From: Paucimonas sp.
GTDB lineage: Bacteria > Pseudomonadota > Gammaproteobacteria > Pseudomonadales > Pseudomonadaceae
DNA length: 64,000 nucleotides
Assembly (NCBI GenBank): GCA_031253995.1
Contig: JAIRVG010000054.1
Location: 62,001-126,000, forward strand
Reading direction: 5' to 3'
Part shown: positions 8,966 to 17,704 of the stretch, in pieces
Position numbering within the stretch: the first letter of the stretch is position 1
How the letters are laid out: each line of letters begins with the position of its first letter
The notes under the pieces: generated by a model
Told to the model about the DNA's origin: nothing
Databases searched by the model: none
Seen by the model: the letters and a program-made list of their open reading frames with translations, nothing else
Program-made: the position numbers and the translations under genes

Positions 8966-9102
8966 GGGTAACACGCCTCGTCAGGTGGATTGGCGAAATG
9001 GCCTTGATAACAAAGGTTAGCGGATATCCCAGCCTTGTTTATCCACTGGAACGGCCCGCATGACCCTCGTCATAATCTGTCACATCTACTGGGAGGTGCG
9101 TA

Positions 9103-10005
9103 ATGGACAATTCGCTGCGTCGCGGTTCGCTGGAAATGATCGGCGCCATGCTGATCTCCGGGACCATTGGCTGGTTCGTGCTGGTGTCCGGGCAACCGGT
9201 GCTGGATGTGGTGTTCTGGCGCTGCCTGTTCGGCGCCGCCACGCTGTTGGCGATCTGCGCGGCCATGGGCTTCCTGCGCCCGGGCCTGCTGACCCGCACC
9301 ACCTTCCTGCTCGCGGTGCTCAGTGGCGTGGCCATCGTCGGCAACTGGGTGCTGCTGTTCGCGTCCTACTCGCGGGCGTCCATCGCCATCGGCACGGCGG
9401 TGTACAACGTCCAGCCATTCATGCTGGTGGGCCTGGCGGCGCTGTTCCTCGGCGAGAAGATCACCCTGCCCAAGCTGTTCTGGCTGGCGGTGTCGTTCGC
9501 CGGCATGCTGGCCATCGTCAGCGCCCACGGCAGCCAGGGCGAGAGCGGTGACGCCTACCTGCTGGGCATTGCCCTGGCCCTCGGCGCGGCGTTCCTCTAT
9601 GCCGTGGCGGCGCTGGTCATCAAGCGCCTGACCGGCACCCCACCGCACCTGATCGCGCTGATCCAGGTATGTACCGGGGTGCTGTTGCTGGCGCCGTTCG
9701 CCAACCTCGGCGGCCTGCCGACCACCCAGGCGGAACTGGGCAGCCTGGTGACCCTGGGTATCGTCCACACCGGCCTGATGTACGTGCTGCTGTACGGCGC
9801 GATCCAGAAACTGCCGACCGCCCTGACCGGTGCGCTGTCGTTCATCTATCCGATCGCCGCGATCGCGGTGGACTGGGTCGCGTTCGGTCACCGCCTGGAA
9901 GCGCTGCAATGGCTGGGCGTGGCGGCGATCCTGCTGGCGGCGGCCGGCATGCAGCGGGGCTGGTGGTTCAAATCCGCTGTCCGCGCGAGCGATGCAAAGG
10001 CGTAG
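9103..10005 (+). CDS. DMT superfamily EamA transporter
   Basis: 300 aa with ten predicted membrane helices in two EamA repeats (about 10-140 and 150-285). Recognisable segments are VVFWRCLFGAATLLAI and SFIYPIAAIAVDWVAFG. It starts after GGGAGG and is divergent from the Lrp regulator. Proteins of this type export amino acids or metabolites; the substrate is not evident. Confidence 0.9.
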   Translation: MDNSLRRGSLEMIGAMLISGTIGWFVLVSGQPVLDVVFWRCLFGAATLLAICAAMGFLRPGLLTRTTFLLAVLSGVAIVGNWVLLFASYSRASIAIGTAVYNVQPFMLVGLAALFLGEKITLPKLFWLAVSFAGMLAIVSAHGSQGESGDAYLLGIALALGAAFLYAVAALVIKRLTGTPPHLIALIQVCTGVLLLAPFANLGGLPTTQAELGSLVTLGIVHTGLMYVLLYGAIQKLPTALTGALSFIYPIAAIAVDWVAFGHRLEALQWLGVAAILLAAAGMQRGWWFKSAVRASDAKA

Positions 10006-10037
10006 AATGCGCCGCTTTAGCTCGCCGAAAACCCGCC

Positions 10038-10946
10038 ATGACCGCTGCCATCGAAACCCTGCATCAACACCTGCTCGTTGCCCTGAACCCGCCGCCGGAG
10101 GAAACCCGGCGGTTGTTCCATGGCCGCGGGCGCTGCTGGCCGGGGCTGGAGCAGATCACCGTGGACTGGCTGCAAGGCGTGCTGCTGGTGGCGCTGTTCC
10201 GTGAGCCGCCGGAAGGCCAGCTGGCGGAACTGCAAGCCATGTTGCGCGGGCTGGCGCCGGAAGGCGTGGCGGTACTGATCCAGCACCGCTACCTGCCCGA
10301 CAGCCCCGGCCACTGGCTGCTGGGGGAGCCTTGCGAAACGAAGGTGATCGAAGAAGATGGCCTGCGCTACCAACTGGACCTGGGCCTGAAGCAGAACAAC
10401 GGGCTGTTTCTCGATATGCGCTATGGCCGGCGCTGGGTCCGCGAGCAGGCGGCGGGCAAGCGGGTGCTCAACCTGTTCGCCTACACCTGCGGTTTCTCGG
10501 TGGCGGCGATCGCCGGCGGAGCGGAGCAGGTGGTGAACCTGGACATGTCCAGGGCGGCGCTGTCCCGCGGGCGAGACAATCACCGGCTCAATGGCCATGA
10601 CCTGGGCCGGGTCGGTTTCCTTGGCCACGAGCTGTTCAAGTCCTGGGGCAAGGTGCGCAAGTCGGCGCCCTACGACCTGATCATCATCGACCCGCCGACC
10701 TTCCAGAAGGGCAGCTTCGCCCTGACCCAGGACTACGCGAAGATCCTGCGGCGCCTGCCGGAGTTGTTGGGCGAGGGCGGGACGGTACTGGCCTGCGTGA
10801 ACGATCCGGGGATCGGTGCGGAGTTCCTGGTCCAGGGGATGGCGGAGCAGGCGCCGGGGTTGAGGTTCGTCGAGCGGCTGGAGAATCCTCCGGAGTTTCC
10901 CGAGATCGAGGTAGGTGGTGGCTTGAAGGCTTTGGTCTTCCGCTGA
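10038..10946 (+). CDS. Class I SAM-dependent methyltransferase (RlmI/RlmK-like)
   Basis: 302 aa from ATG 10038; the frame is open upstream through the EamA gene but no ribosome site supports it. C-terminal Rossmann domain: KRVLNLFAYTCGFSVAA (motif I), NLDMSRAALSRGRDNH (motif II) and the catalytic IIIDPPTFQKGSF of the rRNA cytosine-C5/guanine-N2 methyltransferase group (RlmI, RlmK). The NNGLFLDMR segment is also typical. It lacks the N-terminal PUA domain of RlmI. Target RNA unknown. Confidence 0.88.
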   Translation: MTAAIETLHQHLLVALNPPPEETRRLFHGRGRCWPGLEQITVDWLQGVLLVALFREPPEGQLAELQAMLRGLAPEGVAVLIQHRYLPDSPGHWLLGEPCETKVIEEDGLRYQLDLGLKQNNGLFLDMRYGRRWVREQAAGKRVLNLFAYTCGFSVAAIAGGAEQVVNLDMSRAALSRGRDNHRLNGHDLGRVGFLGHELFKSWGKVRKSAPYDLIIIDPPTFQKGSFALTQDYAKILRRLPELLGEGGTVLACVNDPGIGAEFLVQGMAEQAPGLRFVERLENPPEFPEIEVGGGLKALVFR

Positions 10947-10991
10947 TTACAGTGCTGCGCGATCCCTCGTTCCAGGGTGGGGGCGGCCGCG

Positions 10992-13025
10992 TCAGGCGCT
11001 GGTATCGCCTACCCTCTGCGGCAGCGGATTGTACTGGGCAAAACTCACCTCGCCGGTCTGGTCCACCAGCTTCTTCAGCCGCTCGTTGAACGCCCGGTTC
11101 ACCGCATACTGCCCTCCCGAAGTGGTCCTGAACTGCGCCGTCAAGGTCATGCCATTCAGGTTCATGCTATCCACCCCGAACACCTGCAACGGCCCTTGCA
11201 GGTTGTGCCTCAGGATCGGGTCCTCGCTGATCGACTGCCCCGCCTCGCGAATCAGCTTCAACGCCGTGTCCACGTCCGAGTCATAGCTGAACTGCACCGA
11301 GAAGAACGCATAGGCGAACTGCCGCGACTGGTTGGTGACCGCCTTGATCTGGCCGAACGGCACCGAATGCACGAAGCCCTTGCCGTCGCGCAGGCGCAGG
11401 GTGCGGATGGTCAGGCTCTCGACAGTGCCGGCATGCCCGGAGTCGAGCACCACCCAGTCACCGATGGCGATGGTGTCCTCGATCAGGATGAACAGCCCGG
11501 TGATCACGTCCTGCACCAGTTGCTGCGAGCCGAAGCCGATGGCCAGGCCGACCACCCCGGCACCGGCGAGGAACGGCGCGACGTTGATCCCCAGGTTGGC
11601 CATGGTGGTGATGGTGCAGATCACTACCAGCACCACCTTGGTGGCGTTGCGCAACATGGGCAGGATGGTCCGCGTGCGGGTGCTCGGCTGGCGCGAGTTG
11701 CGCCGTCCGGGCACGGGCTTGAGGGCTTCCTGGATGGCGGTGTCGATCACCACCCAGAGCAGCCAGGTCACCAGCAGGATCAGGCCGATGCTGCTGAGCG
11801 AATCGCTGATCGCCCGGCCGAAGCTGTTGCGCATGGCGAATTCCAGCACCGAGAAGCCCCAGATGCGCCCGAGCAGCTCGATGAACGCCACCGCCATGGC
11901 CACCCGCAGCAAGGCGTGGGAGAGGCTGTAGAGCAACTCCTTGTAGGGGCGCAGGCGCTGGTCCGGATTGCGCGGTGGGTTGAGGAAATGCTGCAGGGTG
12001 ATGCTCAGGAACACCGTGCCGATCAGCAGCACCGTGGTCAGCAGGGCCTTTTGCAGGGCACGCTGGCTTTCTTCGCCGGCGCCGATCAGGTTGATCCCCG
12101 ACACCAGGATCATCATCAGGATCGGCAGGTACCAGATGGCCGAGAAGATCCGCAGGGTCTCCTGCACCGCGCGGTGTTGCAGGCGGTCCTTGAGGCTACG
12201 GTTGCGGATCAGGTGCGCCACCGGGCGACGCGAGCGCAGTACCACCACGGCGAAGATCAGGGTCGCCAGCAGGCCGGTGATCACCGCGATACTGCTGGTC
12301 AGGTTGCCGCCGATCTGCCGGGAAATCTGCGGGCTGGTCAGGGCATCGCTCCAGGCGGCGAGGAAGCCGATCAGGAACAGCGGCCTGGGCGCGGCCTCGC
12401 GGATGATGCGTACCGCCGTGCGCTTGTGCCCGACGTCGAACAGGGTGATCAGGCACAGGATGAGGGTGGTGGAGAAGATCCCGCTGCTGGTGGCGTAGGC
12501 CAGGCTCATGCCCAGGGCGCGGCCTACCGACGGGTCGAGCTGGCGGCTGACGAACAGCGCGGCGGGCAGGCTGGCGATGGCCGGCAGGGTGTAGGGCAGC
12601 AGGTAACCCAGCAGTTTCTGCGGCCGCGGGCGCTCGCGCAGCAGGCGACTGCGCTGGCTGGCACGGGCCGCCAGGCGGCCGAGGTAGCAGAGCAGGGCGA
12701 ATACCGCGGCCCAGGTGGCGGTGAGGATCAGGAAGTCCCGGGTCATCGCCATCAGGTCGCCGGCGTCGTGGCGGGTGACCAGTTGATCGACCTCCCTGGC
12801 CGCGCGGTCGGTGCGCAAGCGCCAGTCGTCGAGCAGGTGGTGGTCGATGTCGAGTTCCTGGGAAACGTTGTCCAGGCCTGTGGCAAGGGTGCCGAGCAGA
12901 CCGCCCTGGACCACCGGTTCCGGCTCCTTGGCCGGTTCTTCCCCGGTGACGGCGGCCAACGGGCCGGCCAGTGCCTGCAGGCTCAGCAGGGTGCAGAAGA
13001 GGAGAGTGAGCAGGGGACGGATCAC
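10992..13025 (-). CDS. Mechanosensitive ion channel (MscS family, large)
   Basis: 677 aa. A cleavable signal peptide (MIRPLLTLLFCTLLSLQALA) is followed by a short periplasmic region. About eight or more membrane segments follow, and a C-terminal MscS core with the pore-helix/beta stretch GLAIGFGSQQLVQDVITGL, EDTIAIGDWV and GTVESLTIRTLRLRDGKG. Such channels release solutes during hypo-osmotic shock. The gene stands alone; a REP lies on its 5' side. Confidence 0.9.
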   Translation of the reverse strand: MIRPLLTLLFCTLLSLQALAGPLAAVTGEEPAKEPEPVVQGGLLGTLATGLDNVSQELDIDHHLLDDWRLRTDRAAREVDQLVTRHDAGDLMAMTRDFLILTATWAAVFALLCYLGRLAARASQRSRLLRERPRPQKLLGYLLPYTLPAIASLPAALFVSRQLDPSVGRALGMSLAYATSSGIFSTTLILCLITLFDVGHKRTAVRIIREAAPRPLFLIGFLAAWSDALTSPQISRQIGGNLTSSIAVITGLLATLIFAVVVLRSRRPVAHLIRNRSLKDRLQHRAVQETLRIFSAIWYLPILMMILVSGINLIGAGEESQRALQKALLTTVLLIGTVFLSITLQHFLNPPRNPDQRLRPYKELLYSLSHALLRVAMAVAFIELLGRIWGFSVLEFAMRNSFGRAISDSLSSIGLILLVTWLLWVVIDTAIQEALKPVPGRRNSRQPSTRTRTILPMLRNATKVVLVVICTITTMANLGINVAPFLAGAGVVGLAIGFGSQQLVQDVITGLFILIEDTIAIGDWVVLDSGHAGTVESLTIRTLRLRDGKGFVHSVPFGQIKAVTNQSRQFAYAFFSVQFSYDSDVDTALKLIREAGQSISEDPILRHNLQGPLQVFGVDSMNLNGMTLTAQFRTTSGGQYAVNRAFNERLKKLVDQTGEVSFAQYNPLPQRVGDTSA

Positions 13026-13115
13026 GGGTTACTCCTTTGGCCGTTGGGTGACGGAAAGGGTAGACAATGATCGGGCGGGTTTTTCTGCGAGGGATTTGCA
13101 ATCTGTGAGGGCCCT

Positions 13116-13170
13116 ATCGCTGGCAAGCCAGCTTCCCACAGGGGTTTGTGGGAGCTGGCTTGCCAGCGAT
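13116..13170. repeat. REP palindrome
   Basis: ATCGCTGGCAAGCCAGCT and its inverse AGCTGGCTTGCCAGCGAT flank a 19-nt centre, forming a strong hairpin between sbp and the MscS gene. Confidence 0.9.
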
Positions 13171-13201
13171 GAGGCCCGAAAGTCAGGCCTGGATGCCGGA
13201 C

Positions 13202-14203
13202 TTACTTGCCGGTATAGATCTGGTCGAAGATCCCGCCATCGTTGAAGTGGGTCTTCTGCACCGTGCGCCAGTCACCGAAGGTCTTCTCCACCGAGAGGAA
13301 TTCCACTTTCGGGAAGCGATCGGTGTACTTGGCCAGCACCGCCGGGTCCCGCGGGCGCAGGTAGTTGGCGGCGGCGATTTCCTGGGCTTCAGGCGACCAC
13401 AGGTATTTCAGGTATTCCTCGGCGGTGGCACGGCTGCCCTTCTTGTCGACCACCTTGTCCACCACGCTCACCGGCGGCTCGGCCTCGGCGGACACGCTCG
13501 GGTAGATCACCTCGAACTGGTCGCGACCGAACTCGCGGGCGATCATCTCGGCTTCGTTCTCGAAGGTCACCAGCACGTCGCCGATCTGGTTGGTCATGAA
13601 GGTGGTGGTGGCGGCACGGCCACCGGTGTCCAGCACCGGCGCCTGCTTGAACAGCTTGCCGACGAAGTCCTTGGCCTTGGCTTCGTCGCCGCCGGTCTTG
13701 AGCACGTAGCCCCAGGCCGACAGGTAGGTGTAGCGACCGTTACCCGAGGTCTTCGGGTTTGGCACGATCACCTGCACGCCATCCTTGAGCAGGTCTGGCC
13801 AGTCCTTCAGTGCCTTGGGGTTGCCCTTGCGCACGATGAACACGGTGGCCGAGGTGAACGGCGCGCTGTTGTTCGGCAGGCGGGTCACCCAGTTGTCCGG
13901 GACCAGCTTGCCGTTGTCGGCCAGGGCGTTGATGTCGGTGGCCATGTTCATGGTGATGACATCGGCCGGCAGGCCGTCGATCACGGCGCGAGCCTGCTTG
14001 CTCGAACCGCCGAAGGACATCTGGATGTTGATCTTCTCTTTGTGCTCCGCTTCCCAGTGCTTCTGGAAGGCAACGTTGTAGTCCTTGTAGAAGTCGCGCA
14101 TCACGTCATAGGACACGTTCAGCAGCGGAGCAGGCGCGGCCTGGGCAACGCTGCCCACGACCAGGCTCGCGGCGAGGAGCGAGGCACCGAAGAGTTTTTT
14201 CAC
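13202..14203 (-). CDS. sbp: Sulfate ABC transporter substrate-binding protein
   Basis: 333 aa starting at GTG 14203, chosen because AAGGA lies seven bases upstream and it opens a clean signal peptide (KKLFGASLLAASLVVGSVAQA). Mature protein begins LLNVSYDVMRDFYKDYN and contains the sulfate-pocket segments SFGGSSKQARAVIDG and TKTSGNGRYTYLSAWGY-like PKTSGNGRYTYLSAWGY. It delivers sulfate or thiosulfate to CysTWA. No permease or ATPase genes are adjacent, so it is an orphan binding protein. Confidence 0.93.
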   Translation of the reverse strand: MKKLFGASLLAASLVVGSVAQAAPAPLLNVSYDVMRDFYKDYNVAFQKHWEAEHKEKINIQMSFGGSSKQARAVIDGLPADVITMNMATDINALADNGKLVPDNWVTRLPNNSAPFTSATVFIVRKGNPKALKDWPDLLKDGVQVIVPNPKTSGNGRYTYLSAWGYVLKTGGDEAKAKDFVGKLFKQAPVLDTGGRAATTTFMTNQIGDVLVTFENEAEMIAREFGRDQFEVIYPSVSAEAEPPVSVVDKVVDKKGSRATAEEYLKYLWSPEAQEIAAANYLRPRDPAVLAKYTDRFPKVEFLSVEKTFGDWRTVQKTHFNDGGIFDQIYTGK

Positions 14204-14285
14204 TGTGCATTCCTTGTTGGCATTGGAGTTAAAGGCATTGTGCCAGCGCAAAGCTCAGGCACAAAAGGATTGAAAAGTGCTGTGC

Positions 14286-15110
14286 TTATTCCAGTTTCTT
14301 GAACAACGCATTGCCGCAGCGTGAGCAGAAGGCGGCGCCGTGTTCGTGGCTGCCTTTGCGGCACACCGGGCAATCGTGGCGCAGTTGCTCGCCGCGCATG
14401 GCGTTGGCCAGTTCCGCGGTAAAGATACCGGTGGGCACGGCGATGATCGAGTAGCCGGTGATCATCACCAGCGAGGAGATCACCTGGCCCAGGGGTGTCT
14501 TCGGCACGATGTCGCCGAAGCCCACGGTGGTCAGGGTGACGATGGCCCAGTAGATGCCCTTGGGGATGCTGGTGAAGCCGTGCTCGGGGCCTTCGACCAC
14601 GTACATCAGGGTGCCGAACACCGTGACCAGGGTCGACACGCTGACCAGGAACACGATGATCTTCTGCTTGCTGCCGCGCAGGGCGTCGAGCAGGTAGTGG
14701 GCCTGCTTGAGGTAGGGGCTGAGCTTGAGCACGCGGAAGATCCGCAGCATGCGGATGACCCGGATGATCAGCAGGTACTGGGCGTCGCTGTAGTACAGGG
14801 CGATGATGCCGGGGACGATCGCCAGCAGGTCCACCAGCCCGTAGAAGCTGAAGGCATAGCGCATGGGCTTGGGCGAGCAGTACAGGCGTAGCAGGTACTC
14901 CACCAGGAAGATGGCGGTGAAGCCCCATTCGATGGCGGCGAGCAGGCCTGCGTAGCTCTGGTGGATCTCGTCGATGCTGTCGAGGATCACGGTGACCAGG
15001 CTGGCGAGGATGATCAGCAGCAGGATGGTGTCGAAGCGGCGGCCGGCGACGGTGTCGGTTTGAAAGACGATGACATAGAGCCGTTCGCGCAGGCTCTGGG
15101 GGGTATCCAT
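14286..15110 (-). CDS. Voltage-gated-type potassium channel with C-terminal zinc ribbon
   Basis: 274 aa from ATG 15110. Six membrane segments include a basic S4 (IRVIRMLRIFRVLKLS at about 124-139). The pore loop carries the K+ selectivity filter TTVGFGDI. After S6 the protein ends with two CxxC pairs (CPVCRKG and CSRCGNAL), a small zinc ribbon. The channel body is the ion_trans family. The ribbon could mediate assembly or sensing. The gene lies upstream of sbp on the same strand with an 82-nt gap. Confidence 0.88.
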   Translation of the reverse strand: MDTPQSLRERLYVIVFQTDTVAGRRFDTILLLIILASLVTVILDSIDEIHQSYAGLLAAIEWGFTAIFLVEYLLRLYCSPKPMRYAFSFYGLVDLLAIVPGIIALYYSDAQYLLIIRVIRMLRIFRVLKLSPYLKQAHYLLDALRGSKQKIIVFLVSVSTLVTVFGTLMYVVEGPEHGFTSIPKGIYWAIVTLTTVGFGDIVPKTPLGQVISSLVMITGYSIIAVPTGIFTAELANAMRGEQLRHDCPVCRKGSHEHGAAFCSRCGNALFKKLE

Positions 15111-15187
15111 GGGGTGGGAGATTCCAGGCGGGTGATGGTGCAAAGCCTAGGGGGGGATCCGGCAGTTGTGCAAGCTTCCAGGGCCCA

Positions 15188-15258
15188 ATCGCTGGCAAGC
15201 CAGCTCCCACAGGTACAGCGGTGCACACGATACCTGTGGGAGCTGGCTTGCCAGCGAT
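15188..15258. repeat. REP palindrome
   Basis: Inverted pair of ATCGCTGGCAAGCCAGCT arms between the urea channel and K+ channel genes, on the 3' side of the former. Confidence 0.9.
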
Positions 15259-15262
15259 AGCG

Positions 15263-16132
15263 TCAGATGCAGCGACTCTGCACCCTGGTCCCTTTCACAT
15301 CCCCCAGCCGCACCATCCAGCACGCCACGATGAACGGCGCCGTCAGCCCCGGAATCGGCAGCAGGTTGAACAACGGCTGCACCGCGATCGCCAGCACGAT
15401 CGCCAGCAACGGCTTCCACGGCTGCGCCCGGGTCCCGCTGAAGGCCAGCGCCGCCAGCGCTGCGTTGAAGCCATACAGCCCCATGTAGGCCGCCGTGGCC
15501 TCGCCACCGAGCAGCGCGACACTGCCGCCGATGGCCGCGCCAACGAAGGCCCAGGCCGCCGCATAGCGATCCGCCAACAACAGCCCCAGGGCAATCAGCA
15601 TCCCCGCCAGCGGCTGGTCGAGCAGGAAGATCTGCCCCAGCCCCCGCGCCAGCGCATCCAGGGCACTGGCCGGCACCGGCGTGTTGGCCGTCGCCGCCGG
15701 CTCGGCCACCAGCAACAGCGCCCAGCCCGCCAGCACGAAGGGCAGGGTATAGGCCGGCAGCAACACCGAGCCACCGCGCTTGAGCCACTGGTGCACCAGC
15801 ATGCTGCTCAGGCCGGCGGCAGCGATGATCAGCGGCAACAGCAGCGGCGACCACGGCAGCAGGTAGCTGAACAGCACGCCGATCAGTACGCCGTTGTAGC
15901 TGTACAGCCCGGCCTGGCGGTCGGCGCGGTTGTAGCCACGGCGCTGCGCGGTGAGCAGCCCGGCGAGGGCGCCCAGCAGTGCGCCTCCGATCAGTTGCGG
16001 CGCGGTGATGAGGATGGCCAGCAGGCAACACAGGCCGCACAGCGGATTACGCTGCAGCAGCACCTGGCTGAAGCCGTTGAGCAAGGCAGTGGCCCAGTCC
16101 GGGCACGGATTTACAAAATTCTTCGTGTACAT
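15263..16132 (-). CDS. Urea transporter (UT family channel)
   Basis: 289 aa from ATG 16132; an upstream in-frame extension to 16240 looks non-coding. About ten hydrophobic helices in two repeats, with NPLCGLCCLLAIL and GYNRADRQAGLYSYNGVLIG resembling UT-family channels (the YNGxLxG element). UT proteins pass urea down its gradient. This would connect with the urea made by ureidoglycolate lyase in the purine block. The REP follows within five bases of the stop. Confidence 0.82.
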   Translation of the reverse strand: MYTKNFVNPCPDWATALLNGFSQVLLQRNPLCGLCCLLAILITAPQLIGGALLGALAGLLTAQRRGYNRADRQAGLYSYNGVLIGVLFSYLLPWSPLLLPLIIAAAGLSSMLVHQWLKRGGSVLLPAYTLPFVLAGWALLLVAEPAATANTPVPASALDALARGLGQIFLLDQPLAGMLIALGLLLADRYAAAWAFVGAAIGGSVALLGGEATAAYMGLYGFNAALAALAFSGTRAQPWKPLLAIVLAIAVQPLFNLLPIPGLTAPFIVACWMVRLGDVKGTRVQSRCI

Positions 16133-16288
16133 GGCAGTAGGTCTGAAGTGGAGTGGGGCGCCTCTTTGGGCGTGTGTTTTCCCACGGTTACGGGTACGGC
16201 TTTTTTTATGTGATGGATCGCGGAGCACGCTGGCGGCCACGGCTTCACGCGGATGAAGCGATGACCGCCGGCCTGCCCCGCGAAAGGG

Positions 16289-17704
16289 TCAAAGCAGGGT
16301 TTCGATCCGCAGCGAATTAGTCGATCCCGGTTGGCCAAAAGGCACACCGGCGGTAATCAGCAGCGTGTCGCCGCGGTTGGCCATGCCCTGGGCCTGGGCG
16401 ATTTCCAGCGCGGTGGAGCAGACTTCGTCGACCTGGCGCAGGCGGTCGTTGACCACCGAGTGCACGCCCCAGACCACGCTCAGGCGCCGCGCGGTGACCA
16501 GGTTCGGGGTCAGGTTGAGAATCGGCGCCCGTGGCCGCTCGCGGGAGGCGCGCAGGGTCGAGTTGCCGGATTCGCTGTAGTTGACCAGCACCGCCACCGG
16601 CAGGATGCCGCTGATGCGGCGGATGGCGCAGCTGATGGCGTCGGACACGGTGGCCTCGGCCTTCGGCCGGCCGACATCGAGCTGGGTCTGGTAGTCCGGG
16701 CCGGACTCCACCTGGCGGATGATCTTGCTCATCATCTGCACGGCTTCGAGCGGGTAGTCGCCGGAGGCGGTTTCCGCCGACAGCATCACCGCATCGGCAC
16801 CTTCGGCCACGGCGTTGGCAACGTCGGTCACCTCGGCGCGGGTCGGGGCAGGGGAGAAGCGCATCGATTCGAGCATCTGCGTCGCCACCACCACCGGACG
16901 GCCGAGCTGGCGGCAGGTGGCGATGATGTTCTTCTGGATCTGCGGCACGGCCTCGGCCGGCACTTCCACGCCCAGGTCACCACGGGCAACCATGATCGCG
17001 TCGCTCAGCTCGGCGATCTCGCGCAGTTGGGTGACCGCCGAGGGCTTCTCGATCTTGGCCATCAGGAAGGCACGGTCGCCGATCAGCTGGCGGGCTTCGA
17101 CGATGTCCTCGGGACGCTGCACGAACGACAGCGCCACCCAGTCCACGCCCAGTTCCAGGCCGAAGGTCAGGTCGCGGCGGTCCTTGGCGGTCAGCGGGCT
17201 CAGGTCCAGTACCGCCTGCGGCACGTTCACGCCCTTGCGGTCGGACAGCTCGCCGCCGTTGAGCACGCGGGTGTCGATGGCGTCGGCGTGCTTGGCGGTC
17301 ACTTGCAGGCGCAGGCGACCGTCATCCACCAGCAGGTCCATGCCCGGCTCCAGCGCGGCGATGATTTCCGGGTGCGGCAGGTTGACCCGGGTGGCGTCGC
17401 CCGGGGTCGGGTCGAGGTCCAGGCGCAGGGACTGGCCACGCTGGAGCATGACCTTTCCCTCGGCCAGGCGGCCGACCCGCAGCTTCGGCCCCTGCAGGTC
17501 CATGAGGATGCCCAGCGGGTAGTTCAGCTGGCTCTCCACCTCGCGGATCCACTGGTAGCGCATCGCATGGTCTTCATGCTCGCCGTGGCTGAAGTTGAGG
17601 CGGAAGATGTTGACCCCGGCTTCCACAAGGGCGCGGACGTCGTCGATGCCTTTGATGGCAGGGCCGAGGGTGGCGAGGATTTTGACTTTTTTGTCAGGCG
17701 TCAT
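16289..17704 (-). CDS. pyk: Pyruvate kinase
   Basis: 471 aa from ATG 17704 (MTPDKKVKILATLGPA), the usual start of bacterial pyruvate kinases. Signature MAKIEKPSAV carries the catalytic Lys, followed by DAIMVARGDLGVEVP. C-terminal effector domain is complete. It converts phosphoenolpyruvate and ADP to pyruvate and ATP. The start overlaps the end of ttuD by 11 nt, so it is coupled to the glyoxylate-to-glycerate genes and helps carry their product to pyruvate. In P. aeruginosa the equivalent is called pykF. Confidence 0.96.
   Translation of the reverse strand: MTPDKKVKILATLGPAIKGIDDVRALVEAGVNIFRLNFSHGEHEDHAMRYQWIREVESQLNYPLGILMDLQGPKLRVGRLAEGKVMLQRGQSLRLDLDPTPGDATRVNLPHPEIIAALEPGMDLLVDDGRLRLQVTAKHADAIDTRVLNGGELSDRKGVNVPQAVLDLSPLTAKDRRDLTFGLELGVDWVALSFVQRPEDIVEARQLIGDRAFLMAKIEKPSAVTQLREIAELSDAIMVARGDLGVEVPAEAVPQIQKNIIATCRQLGRPVVVATQMLESMRFSPAPTRAEVTDVANAVAEGADAVMLSAETASGDYPLEAVQMMSKIIRQVESGPDYQTQLDVGRPKAEATVSDAISCAIRRISGILPVAVLVNYSESGNSTLRASRERPRAPILNLTPNLVTARRLSVVWGVHSVVNDRLRQVDEVCSTALEIAQAQGMANRGDTLLITAGVPFGQPGSTNSLRIETLL

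Noticed and set aside
10977..13070. Long open frame antisense to the MscS-type channel
   Set aside because: Shadow frame, Gln/Arg/Asp/His-rich without domains.
12061..13101. Overlapping frames on the minus strand of the MscS gene region
   Set aside because: Alternate-frame shadows of the channel gene.
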